Below are positions 26,098 to 38,275 of a DNA stretch of 64,000 bases, piece by piece. Source of the stretch: Morella rubra (taxonomy: Eukaryota; Streptophyta; Magnoliopsida; Fagales; Myricaceae); the NCBI GenBank assembly GCA_003952965.2, contig CM025851.1, positions 33,167,440 to 33,231,439 of the forward strand, read 5' to 3'. Below the pieces are notes generated by a model. It had not been told where the DNA came from, did not search any database, and saw only the letters and a list, made by a program, of their open reading frames with translations. Positions within the stretch are counted from its first letter, which is position 1, and each line of letters starts with the position of its first letter. The position numbers were made by a program, and so were the translations under genes.

Positions 26098-28907
26098 ATG
26101 TTCCTTCTCAAGGTGACTGACTTTCTCTATTTGTTTTTACTGTTTAGTTTCTTGTAGTTTGTCTATGTTCTAGATATTTTGTTTTCGCGTTCTGAAACGG
26201 ATGTTTATCTGCTATATCATGGCCGAAACAGATCTGGAGATCAACGGCTTTTAGCGTATACGGATATCTGAACTTCACTAAGGCTGGTTTCATGTAAGCC
26301 CATTTTACGATATCTCGGTTTCTTTTTGTTGATGGGCAATGGTAATTAAAAGATTCTGGAGATATCATGTAGTTCTATTATTGTTAATTCTAATGAGTCA
26401 CGTGTCTTTCGTATTGATATCTTAAGCCATGAGTTTTGGAGCCATTGTTGCTTAATCTCACTGTTTCATTTCTTTCATACGAATGGGTTTTGCGTATAGT
26501 CTATAGAAGTTCACTTACCTGCTTCTTTGAATAAGTAAGGATGCAGTTTTGTGTTTTCTTCTTCTTCTTCTTAAACGGGCTGTAAGCTTCAAGCTTGGGT
26601 TGAGTTTGAGAAAATGTGGCTTTTCGCAAGCCTCAATTGATTTTTGTCCAAACAATCTTCGCTTTTGATTTTTTATTTTTTAATACTGGGGTTGATGCCT
26701 TGATGGTTTCTTAATATTTGTTGCCAATTACAATCGACAAAGTTGTCATCGTTCAGATTTCCAACTGATATGCGAATTGTTTCGTTGGTAGTGAACATTC
26801 GAAGAAGTTCAAAACAGAAGATTTGGAAACAAGAATAGATGGAAAGAATTGCATAGTTACTGGAGCGAATTCTGGCATCGGTTATGCAACTGCCAAGGCT
26901 TTTGCTTCACGGTGTTGATTGTGATATAACTTTTACTTCTTTTTAGCTTTTCAGTTCTTAGGTAGCTAGCTGACATATTCGTATGTGTGCATCTCTATAT
27001 CAGTGGAGGAACTGTCTTTATGGTATGTCGTAACAAGGAGAGAGGAGAAGCTGCTCTTTCTGAAATTCTGTCTACGACAGGCAGTACAAATGTACATTTG
27101 GAGGTATTCTGTTTCATTGGATCACATGTTTTATTTCTTTCTAATTTCCTTTCCTTTGTGATTATTATTTGAGGCTTTTTTTGGGGGTTTTATGTGCATA
27201 ATCACAGGCATGACTCAATAGTACGTACTATTCTTTGAGATTGCACTGTACCATAGTCAATGACAGCATCAATTTCTCTCTCTCTCTCTCTCTCTCTTGG
27301 GTTCTCATAACTGCCTTGATATCTATGATTCTGGCTTTGGTTGTGAGTGGCTTATTAAACTTAGCTTGCAGGTGTGTGATCTTTCATCCATCATCAGTGA
27401 TATCAGGTCATTTGGCTAGGTTTTCGGTAAGGATGTACTTCATGTACTGGTAAAGCTACTTTTTTTCCTCCTACAAATGTTGGGTTCTTCTATTTTTTTT
27501 GGACATGATCAAGGTGGGCATTTTTATTACCAAAATACAGACACTGGTTCACCTATAATGCAACCGTTTCCGGTATGAGGATTTTTCTTGTTATTTATGT
27601 AGAGTTCTTCCTCTCTGTTTATTTTTCTCTGGGAATATTTAATTACTGACCATCCTTCCAGACAAATTGTGCTTCATCTACTGTAATTTATGTAAAATTG
27701 ATTGGAAATGTGATATCGAAAATTTAACTGCCTCTAGGTCAACAAGCTGGCTTGCTTGAGAATAAACGAGTTACTACAACAGAAGGGTGGGGGTCTCATT
27801 AACTGTGCGCAAAACTGAATTTTTTTATTTTTTCATTTTATTTTTTTTAGTGCAGAAAATTGATGCATTGTGGTTTTAATAAGTTCTAAAATTCCAGGTT
27901 TGAGTCGAATTTTGCTGTAAATGTGTTAGGCACTTATGCCATGACAGAATTGATGCTGCCGTTACTGGAGAAAGCTGCACCCGATGCTCGTGTTATCACA
28001 GTGTCCTCTGGTGGAATGTACACAGCTCCTTTGACTAAGGATCTTCAGGTAGCTATTTTTTTAACTTTGCATAAGCTTCAATTTCGGCATTAGAAGCATT
28101 TGACGTTTCCAATGAAATTTCTTCATGCAGTTTGGTGACAGCAACTTCAATGGGGTGGAACAGTATTCTCAAAACAAGCGAGTCCAGGTTAGTTAATTGG
28201 AGGAACTGTACACTTGACTTTCTGATGTCTAATATTGCAGTTATATTTATTGACTGTATCACTATTTTAGGATTGCTGGATTCTAGTTGCACTATTTGCA
28301 ATTCTTGGTGCTTGCTAGCTGCTTTTTGCTTGATGTCTTTGGTATGCTTCACATGCACTTCAGTTGTTTTTCCCTTTGTGCCTTTATTAGATCCCTTTGC
28401 AAAGAACAATATGCTTAGATGCTGAGTTTGATGGTTTTGGTACAACTGTATTTAGACTAGAATAACATGTTTCGATTATACTAATGGAGCTAGCAGGAAC
28501 TCTGCTACTTAGTATTGAATTACATGACTCATCCGGCACCAGAATGCTATTTGAGTGAAAAGTCGTGAAAGCTGCTTGATGAAACTTTATTCTTAGTGTA
28601 AGTGGATCTTGTCGACTGCTTCCCATTGCAGTGTATTCAGTAAATTAGTTTTGAGTGTTTGTCCTTCATAACTATGTATTAAATATAGGTACACAAGTGT
28701 TCTTTCCTTTGTAGCTTCTGGTAGATTCTTGCATACTTTATTCTTTTCCTCTTTAACATTGTTTGCTTTTCCACCTTTATATCATTGTTGGTTACACCGC
28801 AATATGTAGGTACTGGTAAAAACTTCAAGGGCAAGTAATTTTTGCAACATTTTCATACGGGGGTTTAACATTCTTAATGCTATGTTCTGTTTTGGATTAT
28901 TTTGTAA

Positions 28908-29120
28908 GGGTTAACCTTGAACTATGAGGTCATTTACACTTTGCACTAAAAACTACAACTTTGAGAACATTTCACCCTCGAATTACTGATTACTATCACA
29001 TTGCACCTTAGATATAGAATTTTCATTAAATTGAACCAAGAAATTGGACAAAAAAAGAACTATGTGCGTTGTATCTACTTTCTTTAACCTCATAGTTCAA
29101 AAAAAGTGTATTTTAACCTT
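28908..29120. mobile_element. Short MITE in SDR intron 8
   Basis: The 213-bp element has inverted ends (GGGTTAACC and, in reverse complement, AAGGTTAAAATAC) sharing the block TTGAACTATGAGGT. It is flanked by a perfect 8-bp duplication TTTTGTAA at 28900-28907 and 29121-29128. An 8-bp duplication fits a hAT-type element. No coding capacity. Confidence 0.75.
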
Positions 29121-29433
29121 TTTTGTAATTTCTCGGCATCGTGGATAGCTTAATTTATAAAAATTTCTCAGCAATTAACAAATCACGGTTCTTGTGGATT
29201 GTTATGTCAATTGCGTGCACTGGGTATTTGTCAATCATGATGGGGCATATTTTTGAAATGTTATCATTCAAAACTCGTCATTTTATGAAATTTCGTACTT
29301 TGTCTGGATGTTCAGTGCACAAGATGTACAGAGGAGTTCTCTGTTTCAGGGGTTTATTATGTATTCTACTTCTTTGGTACTTGGGTTAGATTTTGAATTT
29401 TGTTCTCTTTGCTGCTTCAGTAAAATGTGGAAT

Positions 29434-29547
29434 CCCAGTTTGAAGTTTCAACAGATAGATGTGGTGTACATGTGGAGATGTATTACAAAGCCTAGTTTGA
29501 AGTTGCAACAGATAGATGTGGTGTACATGTGGAGATGTATTACAAAT
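29434..29547. repeat. 57-bp tandem duplication in SDR intron 8
   Basis: Copies at 29434-29490 and 29491-29547 contain AGTTTGAAGTT...CAACAGATAGATG and GTGGTGTACATGTGGAGATG. They differ at only about three positions, which points to a recent slippage or unequal exchange. It lies about 100 bp upstream of exon 9. Confidence 0.9.
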
Positions 29548-30118
29548 ACTATCATCCGGTGTTACACAATTGCAACCTTGTATGCTGCTATAGAAGCTAA
29601 AAATTGCAAAATTAATTCCCTTTGGAAATCACTTGAGTTATCATCTTTCAGGTAGCACTGACAGAGAAATGGGCTGAAATGTACAAGAACAAAGGGATCG
29701 GATTCTATTTGATGCACCCAGGTTGGGCTGAGACACCTGGAGTTGCAACGAGTTTGCCTGGGTTCTCTAAAGCGTAAGGAACTTATTACATTGTGAAATC
29801 AACCCGTTCACCATATCTACTACCTTAACGCCTATCTTGTTCTGTTTTGTTTCTCTCTCCTACAGTTAATTACTTTTTTTTTTTTTTTACCCTTCAATGT
29901 CTTTCAGGCTTTCAGGAAAGCTTAGAACAAGTGAGGAAGGTGCAGACACGGTTGTTTGGTTGGCACTACAGCCAAAAGAAAAACTGGCGCCAGGTGCATT
30001 TTATTTCGATAGAGCTGAAGCAGCTAAACACCTTCCGTTTGCCGCAACTGGTGGCTCTCATGTAGTAATCGATTCCATTGTTGACAATCTCCGTTCCATG
30101 TCTGGTCTCTCTGCTTAA

Positions 30119-30504
30119 AGTTGAAGATTCTTCCATCATAAAGTCCAGTGGTTATGGAGATGTTTAATGTTAAACTTCATTCGAGCCATTGAAAGGTGAA
30201 GATAGCTTTGTCCAAATGGTTGAAAAAGGTGCCAGAAGTTGTGTCCGCCACCCTTTAGCAATGGCATCGTCTCTCTGCTACTGATGTCGTGGGTTTGTAA
30301 AGATAAAGTTTGTTGCTTATTCTTTCTGTCTTAGAACAGAATTTACATAATGCGCGATTTCATAATAAAAAGGTTTTGCCAGGAATCAGGATTTCTGTTT
30401 GCCATTCCATTTAGAGTCATCTCTCTGCCAACCCTTTGTCGGTCACTACTCACTCGGAGCAAAAAGTAATCGTACGCGTGATTCCGAATTGAAAAAATGA
30501 GCCA
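30119..30504. other. SDR 3' flank
   Basis: This likely contains the 3' UTR of the SDR transcript. AATAAA-like signals include CATAATAAAAAGG near 30360. Nothing else is recognised before the tRNA gene and its terminator. Confidence 0.4.
30492..30497 (-). terminator. RNA polymerase III terminator (T6)
   Basis: Six A on the plus strand read as TTTTTT on the minus strand, about 7 nt past the tRNA-Gly 3' end. This is a normal Pol III stop signal. Confidence 0.8.
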
Positions 30505-30575
30505 TGCACCAGCCGGGAATCGAACCCGGGTCTGTACCGTGGCAGGGTACTATTCTACCACTAGACCACTGGTGC
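30505..30575 (-). tRNA. tRNA-Gly (anticodon GCC)
   Basis: The 71-nt minus-strand sequence starts GCACCAGTGG and ends CTGGTGC plus discriminator A, giving a perfect 7-bp acceptor stem. The anticodon loop CTGCCAC carries GCC. The T arm holds GGTTCGATTCC (B box) and the D arm TGGTCTAGTGG (A box). There is no intron, and CCA is not encoded, as expected for a nuclear tRNA gene. Confidence 0.97.
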
Positions 30576-31636
30576 TTGATGCGAATTAGCTCATCTAAAC
30601 AAACAAAACAAAAAACAAATTAACGGACAAGGACCCCTCCTCTAAGAATTCGGCGGCTACTACACGTGACTGCAGCTAATATTAATCGACAGTTGCAAGA
30701 GGTCTATAGCTATGGTGGCCGAGTTTGTTCATCTGATTAATTGCCATTAGATTCCAGACTCTGTTCTTCTTGCTGAGAATGGTGTGCCCCTCTCGTTGGT
30801 TATGAAATCGAAGTATCTCCTCAACCTCAACATTTCCAAATTTCAAAGATGGTGTTATGTACACAGTGGGGAATGGGGTGAAATGGGAATATGTAGTGTT
30901 TGGTGAACAGGAAAATGTAGGAAAATGCTGTTGACTATAGAGTTACTCTCAGTTTGCCTTACCTCTTCTACGTTGTAAAACACATATACTAATGCAATTT
31001 GGGCTCATAGAAGCCCCTATTCTAAGGCCCAACCAACAGGCCGAAAGCACGAAACCCACTAAGCACAAAAGCTAACAATTAATGGCCCATAAGGGTGCAG
31101 CCCAATACGCCAGCCCTCCTCAAATGGCCCAGTCAACGAAGTTGAGTTTAAACATACTCAACACTTCGGAACTGATTTCCCCGCGAAGCTTCTCGACACT
31201 CCTCGTCACTTCTTCTCCAAAACTCCAAGACTCCTCCTTTTGGCTTTTACCATGAACCCTAACATCGCATCTCCGATTCTCCCCTCACCTTAACCCCAAG
31301 TTCTTTCCCAAACTGCCCTACTTTAAAGGAGAGACCATGACAGATGGACTGCTTTAAGTTGGTTAGTTTCCGCTCGATGGAAAAAGGTAAGGGGAAAAGA
31401 GGGAGTCAGAAAATGGCAATGGGTAGAAACCCTCTATTAGATGATGGGTATTACAGAGTACAATGGTACAAGAGGAATCAACATCACCTCTGCAACTTAT
31501 GTCAGTCATTACATCTTTAGATTCTTACCAAAACCAACACCAAATACAAAAAAAAATATTACATGTCGAGATGAATTTCACTACAATTGCCAAGCGCTTC
31601 TTGCAGCATATGCTACAAAACCCCATTCAAATTTCT
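30576..31636. other. Intergenic region between tRNA-Gly and the choline kinase 3' end
   Basis: No exon recognised. The right part should hold the choline kinase 3' UTR (minus strand). The open frames near 31441-31857 are antisense shadows of the last choline kinase exons and UTR. Confidence 0.45.
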
Positions 31637-34600
31637 CTATCTGAAACGCCCTGAAGAACCCAACAGTGCAGGTTTTCTCAGCCAGTACTGATGAAATCTC
31701 TGCCTTGCATACTCTATGTAGTCGAAATCAATCTTGTTCACGTAAGCCTGCAAACAAGCACACAAGCAGAAGGTTAATCTCCCCCTTTCACTCTCTCGAG
31801 TTCATAATTCACTGTGAGAATAGATATGGGAGTGCTTACAGAAATAATTCCCCATAAACCCCAAAAGAGATGGTTTGCAAGAGTGTATTTTTCCACATCA
31901 TGGACTAGCTGCTCCACTTGTGCGTCACTGGGAAGGTTTCCTGCATGCCAATGAGTGAAATGTTTGAGGTAAATTATAATAAGAATCAAACTCGTAATAT
32001 CTCAGAGATAGGGATTTAATTTTGAAGAAAGCCAGATTTAATTGTCCGGAACTTATCCACAGGCTATGAGCTTTAAACAGCTAAAACTAAACACAACTCC
32101 CAGTTTCTTGTTTCTCATACAAAATCAGTGGACTCAACAGCAGACTAATGAGCTTACCCATAGAACTTAGATATATGCGAACAAATCTTTGACGCTCTTC
32201 TGGACCTGATGCCAAATGCAATGAAGTAAAAATGAGCAACTTATAGTCTTCCATATTGAATTAAGGAGGAAGAGGTTTTGAAGGTAGTTAAAACACAAAA
32301 AAGAAGAGGAAGCAAATAACAACATTTACCTGGATATTTACTATAGTCTAAAACATGAGGTGTGTCAGTATGGTAATTTGCTGCCATCTCACAGAAATGA
32401 TTTGCTAGGTCATAAGCAACAGGGTTGTAACTTGCGTACTCATAGTCCTGCAGAAATCAACAACATAGTATCATTGACTATGAATGAAACCCATTACAAC
32501 AGGGTCGCATGCTTATTCTACCTTAAATGTAACCTTTTTGCAATGGCAAAGAGAGAAGCCAACAAAATTTGCACTGCATTGCTTGAAACATGTATGCAGA
32601 GAGAATCAGAGATGAAGTGCCAAGGTAGAGATGTGGACAACTTGCAAGCCATCAAGAAACCCATTTTTAAGGCAATAAAGATGAGATTCAGTTTGGGGCA
32701 AATTTAAAGACTATCCTCTTTTGCAATCCAGAGTGGAAAAGGTTCATTCCAGTAATACAAAAAACAAAAACGAAGTGCACTGGAATCAGTTTGGGGACAA
32801 AAATATCCTCTTTTTTTCAGCCTGAGAAATGATTGAACAATTTATAATGCAGATGCTAAATAAATCAAACAGTTTTAAGTTCTTCATGCATCTACTATAT
32901 CCTTTAATCAGTTAACCACATCAAGCCATAAGTGGAGTTGCAGTGCCATAATCTTGGCAGGTCAATTTTTAAAGAGAGCACATAAGTCATTTAAGTAAAG
33001 TACTTCAACAAAATATTGCAGTTTACAACATTTTCTCTTTTGATGAATAAATGCTATTGTATTAACAAACTATGAAGAGAATAATGCAGAGGCATTTATG
33101 CAGCTAACAATTATGGAGTAGGAAACTCACAATAATAGTGATCAAATTTGTCTCTTCGTCTATCATTATGTTGCCATATTGCAGGTCATTGTGGCAAAAT
33201 CCAACCTCTTGAGAAGCCTCTGACAACTCTCTCTCCAGCGTACTAATTTCCCCCCCTAGAGTATCCAAGCAAAATTCCTTTGTGTCTGCGTGGGAACACA
33301 ATAGTTTGGCCTCACAAAGCCAGTTTCTGATGAAGGAACAAATGTAACATCAGACACGCATTCTCATATTTTATGGGAAACTTTTCACTTGATTTACAGA
33401 TTCTGTAACTTATAGTAACGGATCTCAATACCTCATTCTGTCCCAAATTACTACATTCTTAGGACCAGGCACATCAAGATTGTGGAATTCTCTCATCTTA
33501 GGAGCTATGAGAGCCGAAATAACAGGATCTCGGAGGTCAGGTGCTGATAATGTCTGAAAATCACCAAAAAGGAAGAGAAATGTTATCCAAAATAATCATC
33601 CACAAGGATGAGTAATAAAAGAGATTCCAACCATCGAGTCCTAAAAGCTGAAGCACTTAACTCAGAGTCTTCTATCTAAAGATGCAAACTTTGAGCTTTT
33701 TAAGAAATAAACGAGCATGTGAATTTGACTTGAGACTAAGACAGTTTCTCATATTTAATGCTTCTTGTATGGCTTTGAAATTTCTCAAAGTTACAATTAC
33801 CAGGATGAAATATATATCCTTGCATTATAGAGGTACAAGAGACGGTTGGGAGCAATGAGGTAGGTGAAGTGGTTGGATTCGCCTAAAGCCAATACAAATA
33901 GTTAGTGAAAAAGGGGCAGAGCAGGACTCGTTGCTACAATTCATCAATCTCGGTTTTTTTTTTTTTTTTTGGGGGGGGGGGGGGGGGGTGTGTTAAGTAA
34001 TTCATCAATATCCGTCGATAAAATTTTGATCATCTTCGCGGTCATGTAGAAAAACATAGAAAATAGCTGACAGGCAGTACATGATCTACAGACAATGGAC
34101 CTGATTCCATATATTTGAACAAGTTTTGCCCTAAGGTACAAGCTTATAGATTCTTCTTCAGAAGAATATATATGCGCCTGTTACTTGTATTCACATTCTT
34201 TCTCATGACTTCAAGAACCATTCGTCAATAAACTCAGTGACTTGTCTGTCTAGTTATCCTGTAGCCACTTGGAGAATAAAACATATCTAATAGGGTTTTT
34301 CAGCGGGGCCGGCTCAAGCCGAACGGAGGCCTAAGGCCATATAAATCAGTAGGCTTGTTATATACATTTTAGGAAAATTAGCAATTTAGTCATTAGGTTT
34401 ATAACACGCTGACGATTTAGTCATTAGGTTTTATTTTTTTACTATATGGTCACTAAGAATATATAGTTGTGACGATCTGGTCCTTCCATCAAATCTCCGT
34501 TAATTTTTAACGGAATAGAACGCGGTCGACCGCTACATGAAGCGGTAGACCGCTGCATGTACCGGTCGACCGTTACAAGTTACCTTTGCCACAACGATAA

Positions 34601-36093
34601 ACAAATCGGTCGACCGCTATTTCGATTAAAAATTTAACAGAAGTTTGACGAAAAGACCAGATCGTCACAACTATATATTCTCAGTGACCATATCGTAAAA
34701 AAATGAAACTAGTGACTAAATTCAGTGGTGACTAAATCGTCTACTAACCTAGTGACCAAATTGTCAATTTCCCTAAATTTAATATACAATATTTAAAATA
34801 ATTGAAGATTATTAAATTTAATATAAAATATTGAAAGGTCTCATTCATTATTTTTTATAAGGCTCTCATAAATGACATTAAGGTCTCATAACTTGCTCAA
34901 TTAAAAAATTTATAGGGCATTCTCATAACTTGCACGGTTAAAAAATTTATAGGACATTTTTCTCTTTTTGATCAAAGTTCAGAAATATGAAAAAAAAAAT
35001 TAAGAGGCCTAAGAAAAACGTATCTCTCGAGAGCAAAAAAACAATCCACTCATATAAAAAATACGAAAAGATTGTATCTTGCAATTTTTTTTTTTCTTAG
35101 CACAGTTGTCTTTTTTATTTCTTTGATCATCCACAACACAATAAAAATAATTTTTTCTTTTTAACTCTTCATGGGGCCTTGCTCAGGGTGAGACCTTAGG
35201 CTATTGCCTAAGTTGCCTTACCCTTGAGCCGTCCTGAGTTTTTGGTTGATTATGGGTTTCTTATCTTACTATCAATCTAGAGGAAGGAAAAAGAAGAAGA
35301 AAAAGAAAAACGGAATTCAACAAATATATAAAAAGGAATACTCCCAAAAGTCATCATTCAACAATCAGCAAGGATGACCAAGCCTTCTCAGCTTTGAGTG
35401 TCAAAGTCTTTCTTCCTGACTTTTGCCCCACTGATTCGATTCTAAAGATGCATTTCGAACCTTATCATTGTACTTAAATAGTATAATTACCCACCATAAT
35501 AGGAACAAAATAAATAAAACAGAAAAAAAGAGGTAAAAAGAGAAGCTGTCATGATTAAAGAAGGTATGATGAAGTAAACAAGAGAATTTAATCATTAGAG
35601 CATTCCTTCAATTCTAATACTTTCTCTTTTTTTCATTCTTCGCAATTCTCATCCATGCTTCCAAGAGTAGAAATTTTGTGAAGAAAAAAACGAAAACACC
35701 ATTCACATACAAAATAAACATAATAATCACAAACTTACTTACCCGAGCATGAATGAACTCCTCAACCCGCCCGTCTGAGAACTGCCCGAGAAGGCGTGGT
35801 CCCTGACCGTTCTCTGAAATGCACTCAAAAGTCCTTATCTCCTCATCCCTGTTAAAGAACAGCTGCACACCTTCGCCATAAACCCGAACCAAGACTTTTC
35901 TTACAACCTCACCATTCCTTGTAGGCCAGTTTACCTGGTAAACCTCATTAGTCATTGCACCGCTCAATTGGATCACCTGCAACGCCTCCATGTCATCCAT
36001 TGCATCCCCCCAATCGGCAGCCACTGATCGAAGAACTCTCTTTAGTTCCTCAGGGAGACAACCTTTGACAAACCCCTTTGTTTTTATGGCCAT
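31637..36093 (-). CDS. Choline kinase (choline/ethanolamine kinase family)
   Basis: Seven exons: 36093-35743, 33553-33432, 33326-33131, 32447-32330, 32205-32158, 31940-31840 and 31747-31637 (TAG), giving 348 aa, the usual length for plant choline kinases. Seen: N-terminus [20 protein letters not shown], an ATP-loop region [12 protein letters not shown], Brenner's phosphotransferase motif HNDLQYGN (203-210, catalytic Asp205) and the choline kinase signature [18 protein letters not shown] (from 224). It catalyses ATP-dependent phosphorylation of choline, the first step of the CDP-choline route to phosphatidylcholine, in the cytosol. Ethanolamine activity is possible but the overall sequence is closer to plant choline kinases (CK1, At1g71697; At4g09760). 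An acceptor-like GTTACAG about 40 nt before the ATG suggests a 5' UTR intron. Intron 1 (about 2.2 kb) carries transposon insertions and a T17G18 tract. Confidence 0.94.
33954..33988. repeat. T17-G18 homopolymer tract
   Basis: A run of 17 T is followed directly by 18 G, then TGTG, inside choline kinase intron 1. A G-run this long could form G-quadruplex structure, and its length is likely uncertain in the assembly. Confidence 0.85.
34372..34773. mobile_element. Mutator-like MITE nested in the hAT-like element
   Basis: The ends are GGAAAATTAGCAATTTAGTC and, in reverse complement, GGGAAATTGACAATTTGGTC. The inverted repeats extend about 130-150 bp, through shared blocks such as ATATATAGTTGTGACGATCT. 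Flanking 9-mers TACATTTTA and TAAATTTAA match at 7 of 9. The core carries four CGGTCGACCG-type palindromes. Non-coding. Confidence 0.75.
34522..34616. repeat. Four near-identical CGGTCGACCG palindromes
   Basis: GCGGTCGACCGC at 34522-34533, AGCGGTAGACCGCT at 34541-34554, CGGTCGACCG at 34563-34572 and CGGTCGACCG at 34607-34616. They form the GC-rich core of the nested MITE in otherwise AT-rich DNA. Confidence 0.9.
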
Positions 36094-36136
36094 AGTTGCT
36101 TCACTAATATGAGCTAATTGAAACAGAGTTCAACCT

Positions 36137-38266
36137 GTAACACAAAACGCGGGAAATTAACATTTCCAAAGTTCATTTGTATAGACCAACAGATTATTTG
36201 TATAAAATGAAATCTTAACCAAAATTCTAATGAAGGGTTGGAATACTGAGGTTCTGAAAGATAAAACGAATAGGATGACATTAGGAACCGGAAGAACCCA
36301 GTTCAAGAAAACCTTTGAGGACGGTGAAATTAATCACGAAAAAGCAGAAGGAATTGAAACTCACACACAAGGTGCGGAAATGAAAGATTCTCCTTTGCAA
36401 ACAACAAAGAGTTGGAAGAGTGATGCCGGTCTTGTTGGGGAGAGGAGTTAGTTAAATAGTCAGAAATGAAAGCCAACCACCTTCGGAAGTCGAGCTATTG
36501 AAAAAGATAAAAGAAAACTCAGAATCTCTAAACAATTAATAATGGGAGATACGATTGTGCAAGTGAGACCAACGATGTGCTTTTCCTTTTCTTCCGAAAG
36601 AAAGAGACGGCAATATTTTTTTTTCTCAATGAAAGAGATAGCAATATAATATCTCAAATTGGATTATACTGCCACGCAGAGCATTTAGCGCCCATTCAAG
36701 CAACCAATAGGGAAGTGCCGCGTACAGAAAACACAGAGGAAGTTGTACCGTGTTGGAGTTTCTGGAACAGGTCAGATTACTGTGCCGAACATAAACTGAC
36801 CGGTTCCAAACGGAGTAAGGAAAAGTTCAAAAGAAGAAGATCGGGAGGTATCAGTCCCTGACGAATGGTAAATGTTCCTTGCAAGAGGTAGTAAAATCTT
36901 AACAAGAGGTATTAAATTTTAGATTTTTAAAAATTTTAACACAATATGATATAATTTCTTTTTTTATTAAATTATTATTTTTTATTATAAAAAATTCATT
37001 TAAACCATCTCTTCAGTCAATGTTTTCACCGATTTTAATATTCTATTTAACACTCAAACACAGCAGCCGGAACTGAGAAACTGTAGATATATACATATAG
37101 GTATTACACGTTGGTTAGTGGAGCCCACGTGGTGGAAACAACGACACGGCGTTTGGGTGGTAAAAGTAACGTGCTGGGACTTGTGCCCACATGGCGCGTA
37201 CGAAACGCATGAGATGAACTTGTGCACGACCTTGGCGTTGAAAATGTGCGTGGGACGGTTCAATTTTTTTTTTTTCATGGTGTGTGGACGGTTCGGGGAT
37301 CCTGCTTCCGTGCTTCGACGTGGAGTCAACATTGTCGGCTAGCATCTACAGCCAGAGAAAAGCTCCGTGTGTGGGCTTTAGATTTTGATCTATTTCTTTG
37401 ATATTTTTATGTCTTTTGTCCATTTGCCTTAAATTCGTCTGTTGTGAACCGTTAATCCTTCCTGCAGGCTGCAGGTTCATGTTAATTTGGTGGACGTAGG
37501 TTGGGGAAATGGAGAGAGGATTGGCTAGATATTACCTCTACTTTGGCCCCAAATTCTCCCTCAAATCCAAGCTCCCAAAGTCAAATTTTTTTAAGTTAAA
37601 AAATTTGGGATTTAGCTTAAGTATTAAGTTTATAAAAGTTTCATTTACATAGTTTCTAAAGATTTACCCCAATTTTTGATTCTCGTCCAGGCTTTTGTTA
37701 TTGGAAAAGAGAATCTTTCCTTGCCGACGGTCCCACTCCATGGACCATGACCTGCTTCCTATTGCTCTTTATTCTTCTTATGACCGTGAGCTAGCTGTTG
37801 CTCTTTATTCTTCTAAGTGCACATACCACTACAGACAAAGAAATCATGAGTCAATGAATTCAATTCGGTCGTGGAGATTTATAGACAAGACTCAAGCACC
37901 ATCACATCTTGTGTGAATCTGTTCCCAACATCAATCGAAATAGTTTACTGCCAAAATAGGCGTTTATGCAATTGTTTATTGCACAATTTGTTCCTTTCTT
38001 GGAGCTGAACCCAACAATTGTACTCGATCGGCTCTTGCTTGAAGAAAATGATCCAAGGATGCCCCAAATGTTTTATGGTATTCTTTTAGGTGGTTGCTTT
38101 AAAGCTCGACGATTGTTCTCCAATTTCAGAGGCTGTGAAGGGAAGAGGGTAGCCTGTAGCCACCCCAACATGGCTATATATGTTTAGGGCCCCTACTATG
38201 TCTTCTAATTCTAATGGTGTTGGACACTCTAGGGGTAGAAAACGCTCTGCTCTATACTCATAAGAA
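36137..38266. other. Intergenic: choline kinase 5' flank
   Basis: The right flank of choline kinase should contain its 5' UTR exon and promoter. No other coding exon was recognised. The short open frames at 37054-37345 and 37966-38187 have no known domains. Confidence 0.45.
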
Positions 38267-38275
38267 CATTACCAA

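Larger units (their letters stand above)
26098..30118 (+). pseudogene. DHRS12-like short-chain dehydrogenase/reductase, disrupted in exons 5-6
   Basis: Ten exons fit: 26098-26112, 26232-26293, 26792-26911, 27004-27103, 27372-27449, 27738-27786, 27898-28048, 28131-28187, 29652-29773 and 29908-30118 (TAA). The total is 965 nt, one short of an open frame; the family is about 320 aa. Intact parts: cofactor motif TGANSGIG (exon 3), VITVSSGGMY (exon 7), the catalytic YSQNK (YxxxK, exon 8) and MHPGWAETPGV (exon 9). Broken parts: exon 5 reads VCDLSSIISDIRSFG then TAG at 27417-27419, in a stretch that also looks a few nucleotides short. Exon 6 (49 nt) lacks one base inside the conserved NNAG motif (AACAA then GCTGGC). 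No alternative splice I tried restores the frame. Splice sites and the other exons look healthy, so decay is recent or the assembly is wrong here. The Arabidopsis relative At4g09750 sits next to a choline kinase, as here. Reaction: presumably NAD(P)-dependent oxidoreduction, substrate unknown. Confidence 0.75.
34301..35236. mobile_element. hAT-like non-autonomous element in choline kinase intron 1
   Basis: The left end CAGCGGGGCCGGCTCAAG and the right end, CAGGACGGCTCAAGGGTAAG in reverse complement, form imperfect terminal inverted repeats of about 18-20 bp with the CAG...CTG ends common in plant hAT elements. Flanks (GGGTTTTT and AGTTTTTG) give only a rough 8-bp duplication. A second MITE is nested at 34372-34773. 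No transposase coding sequence. Confidence 0.55.
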
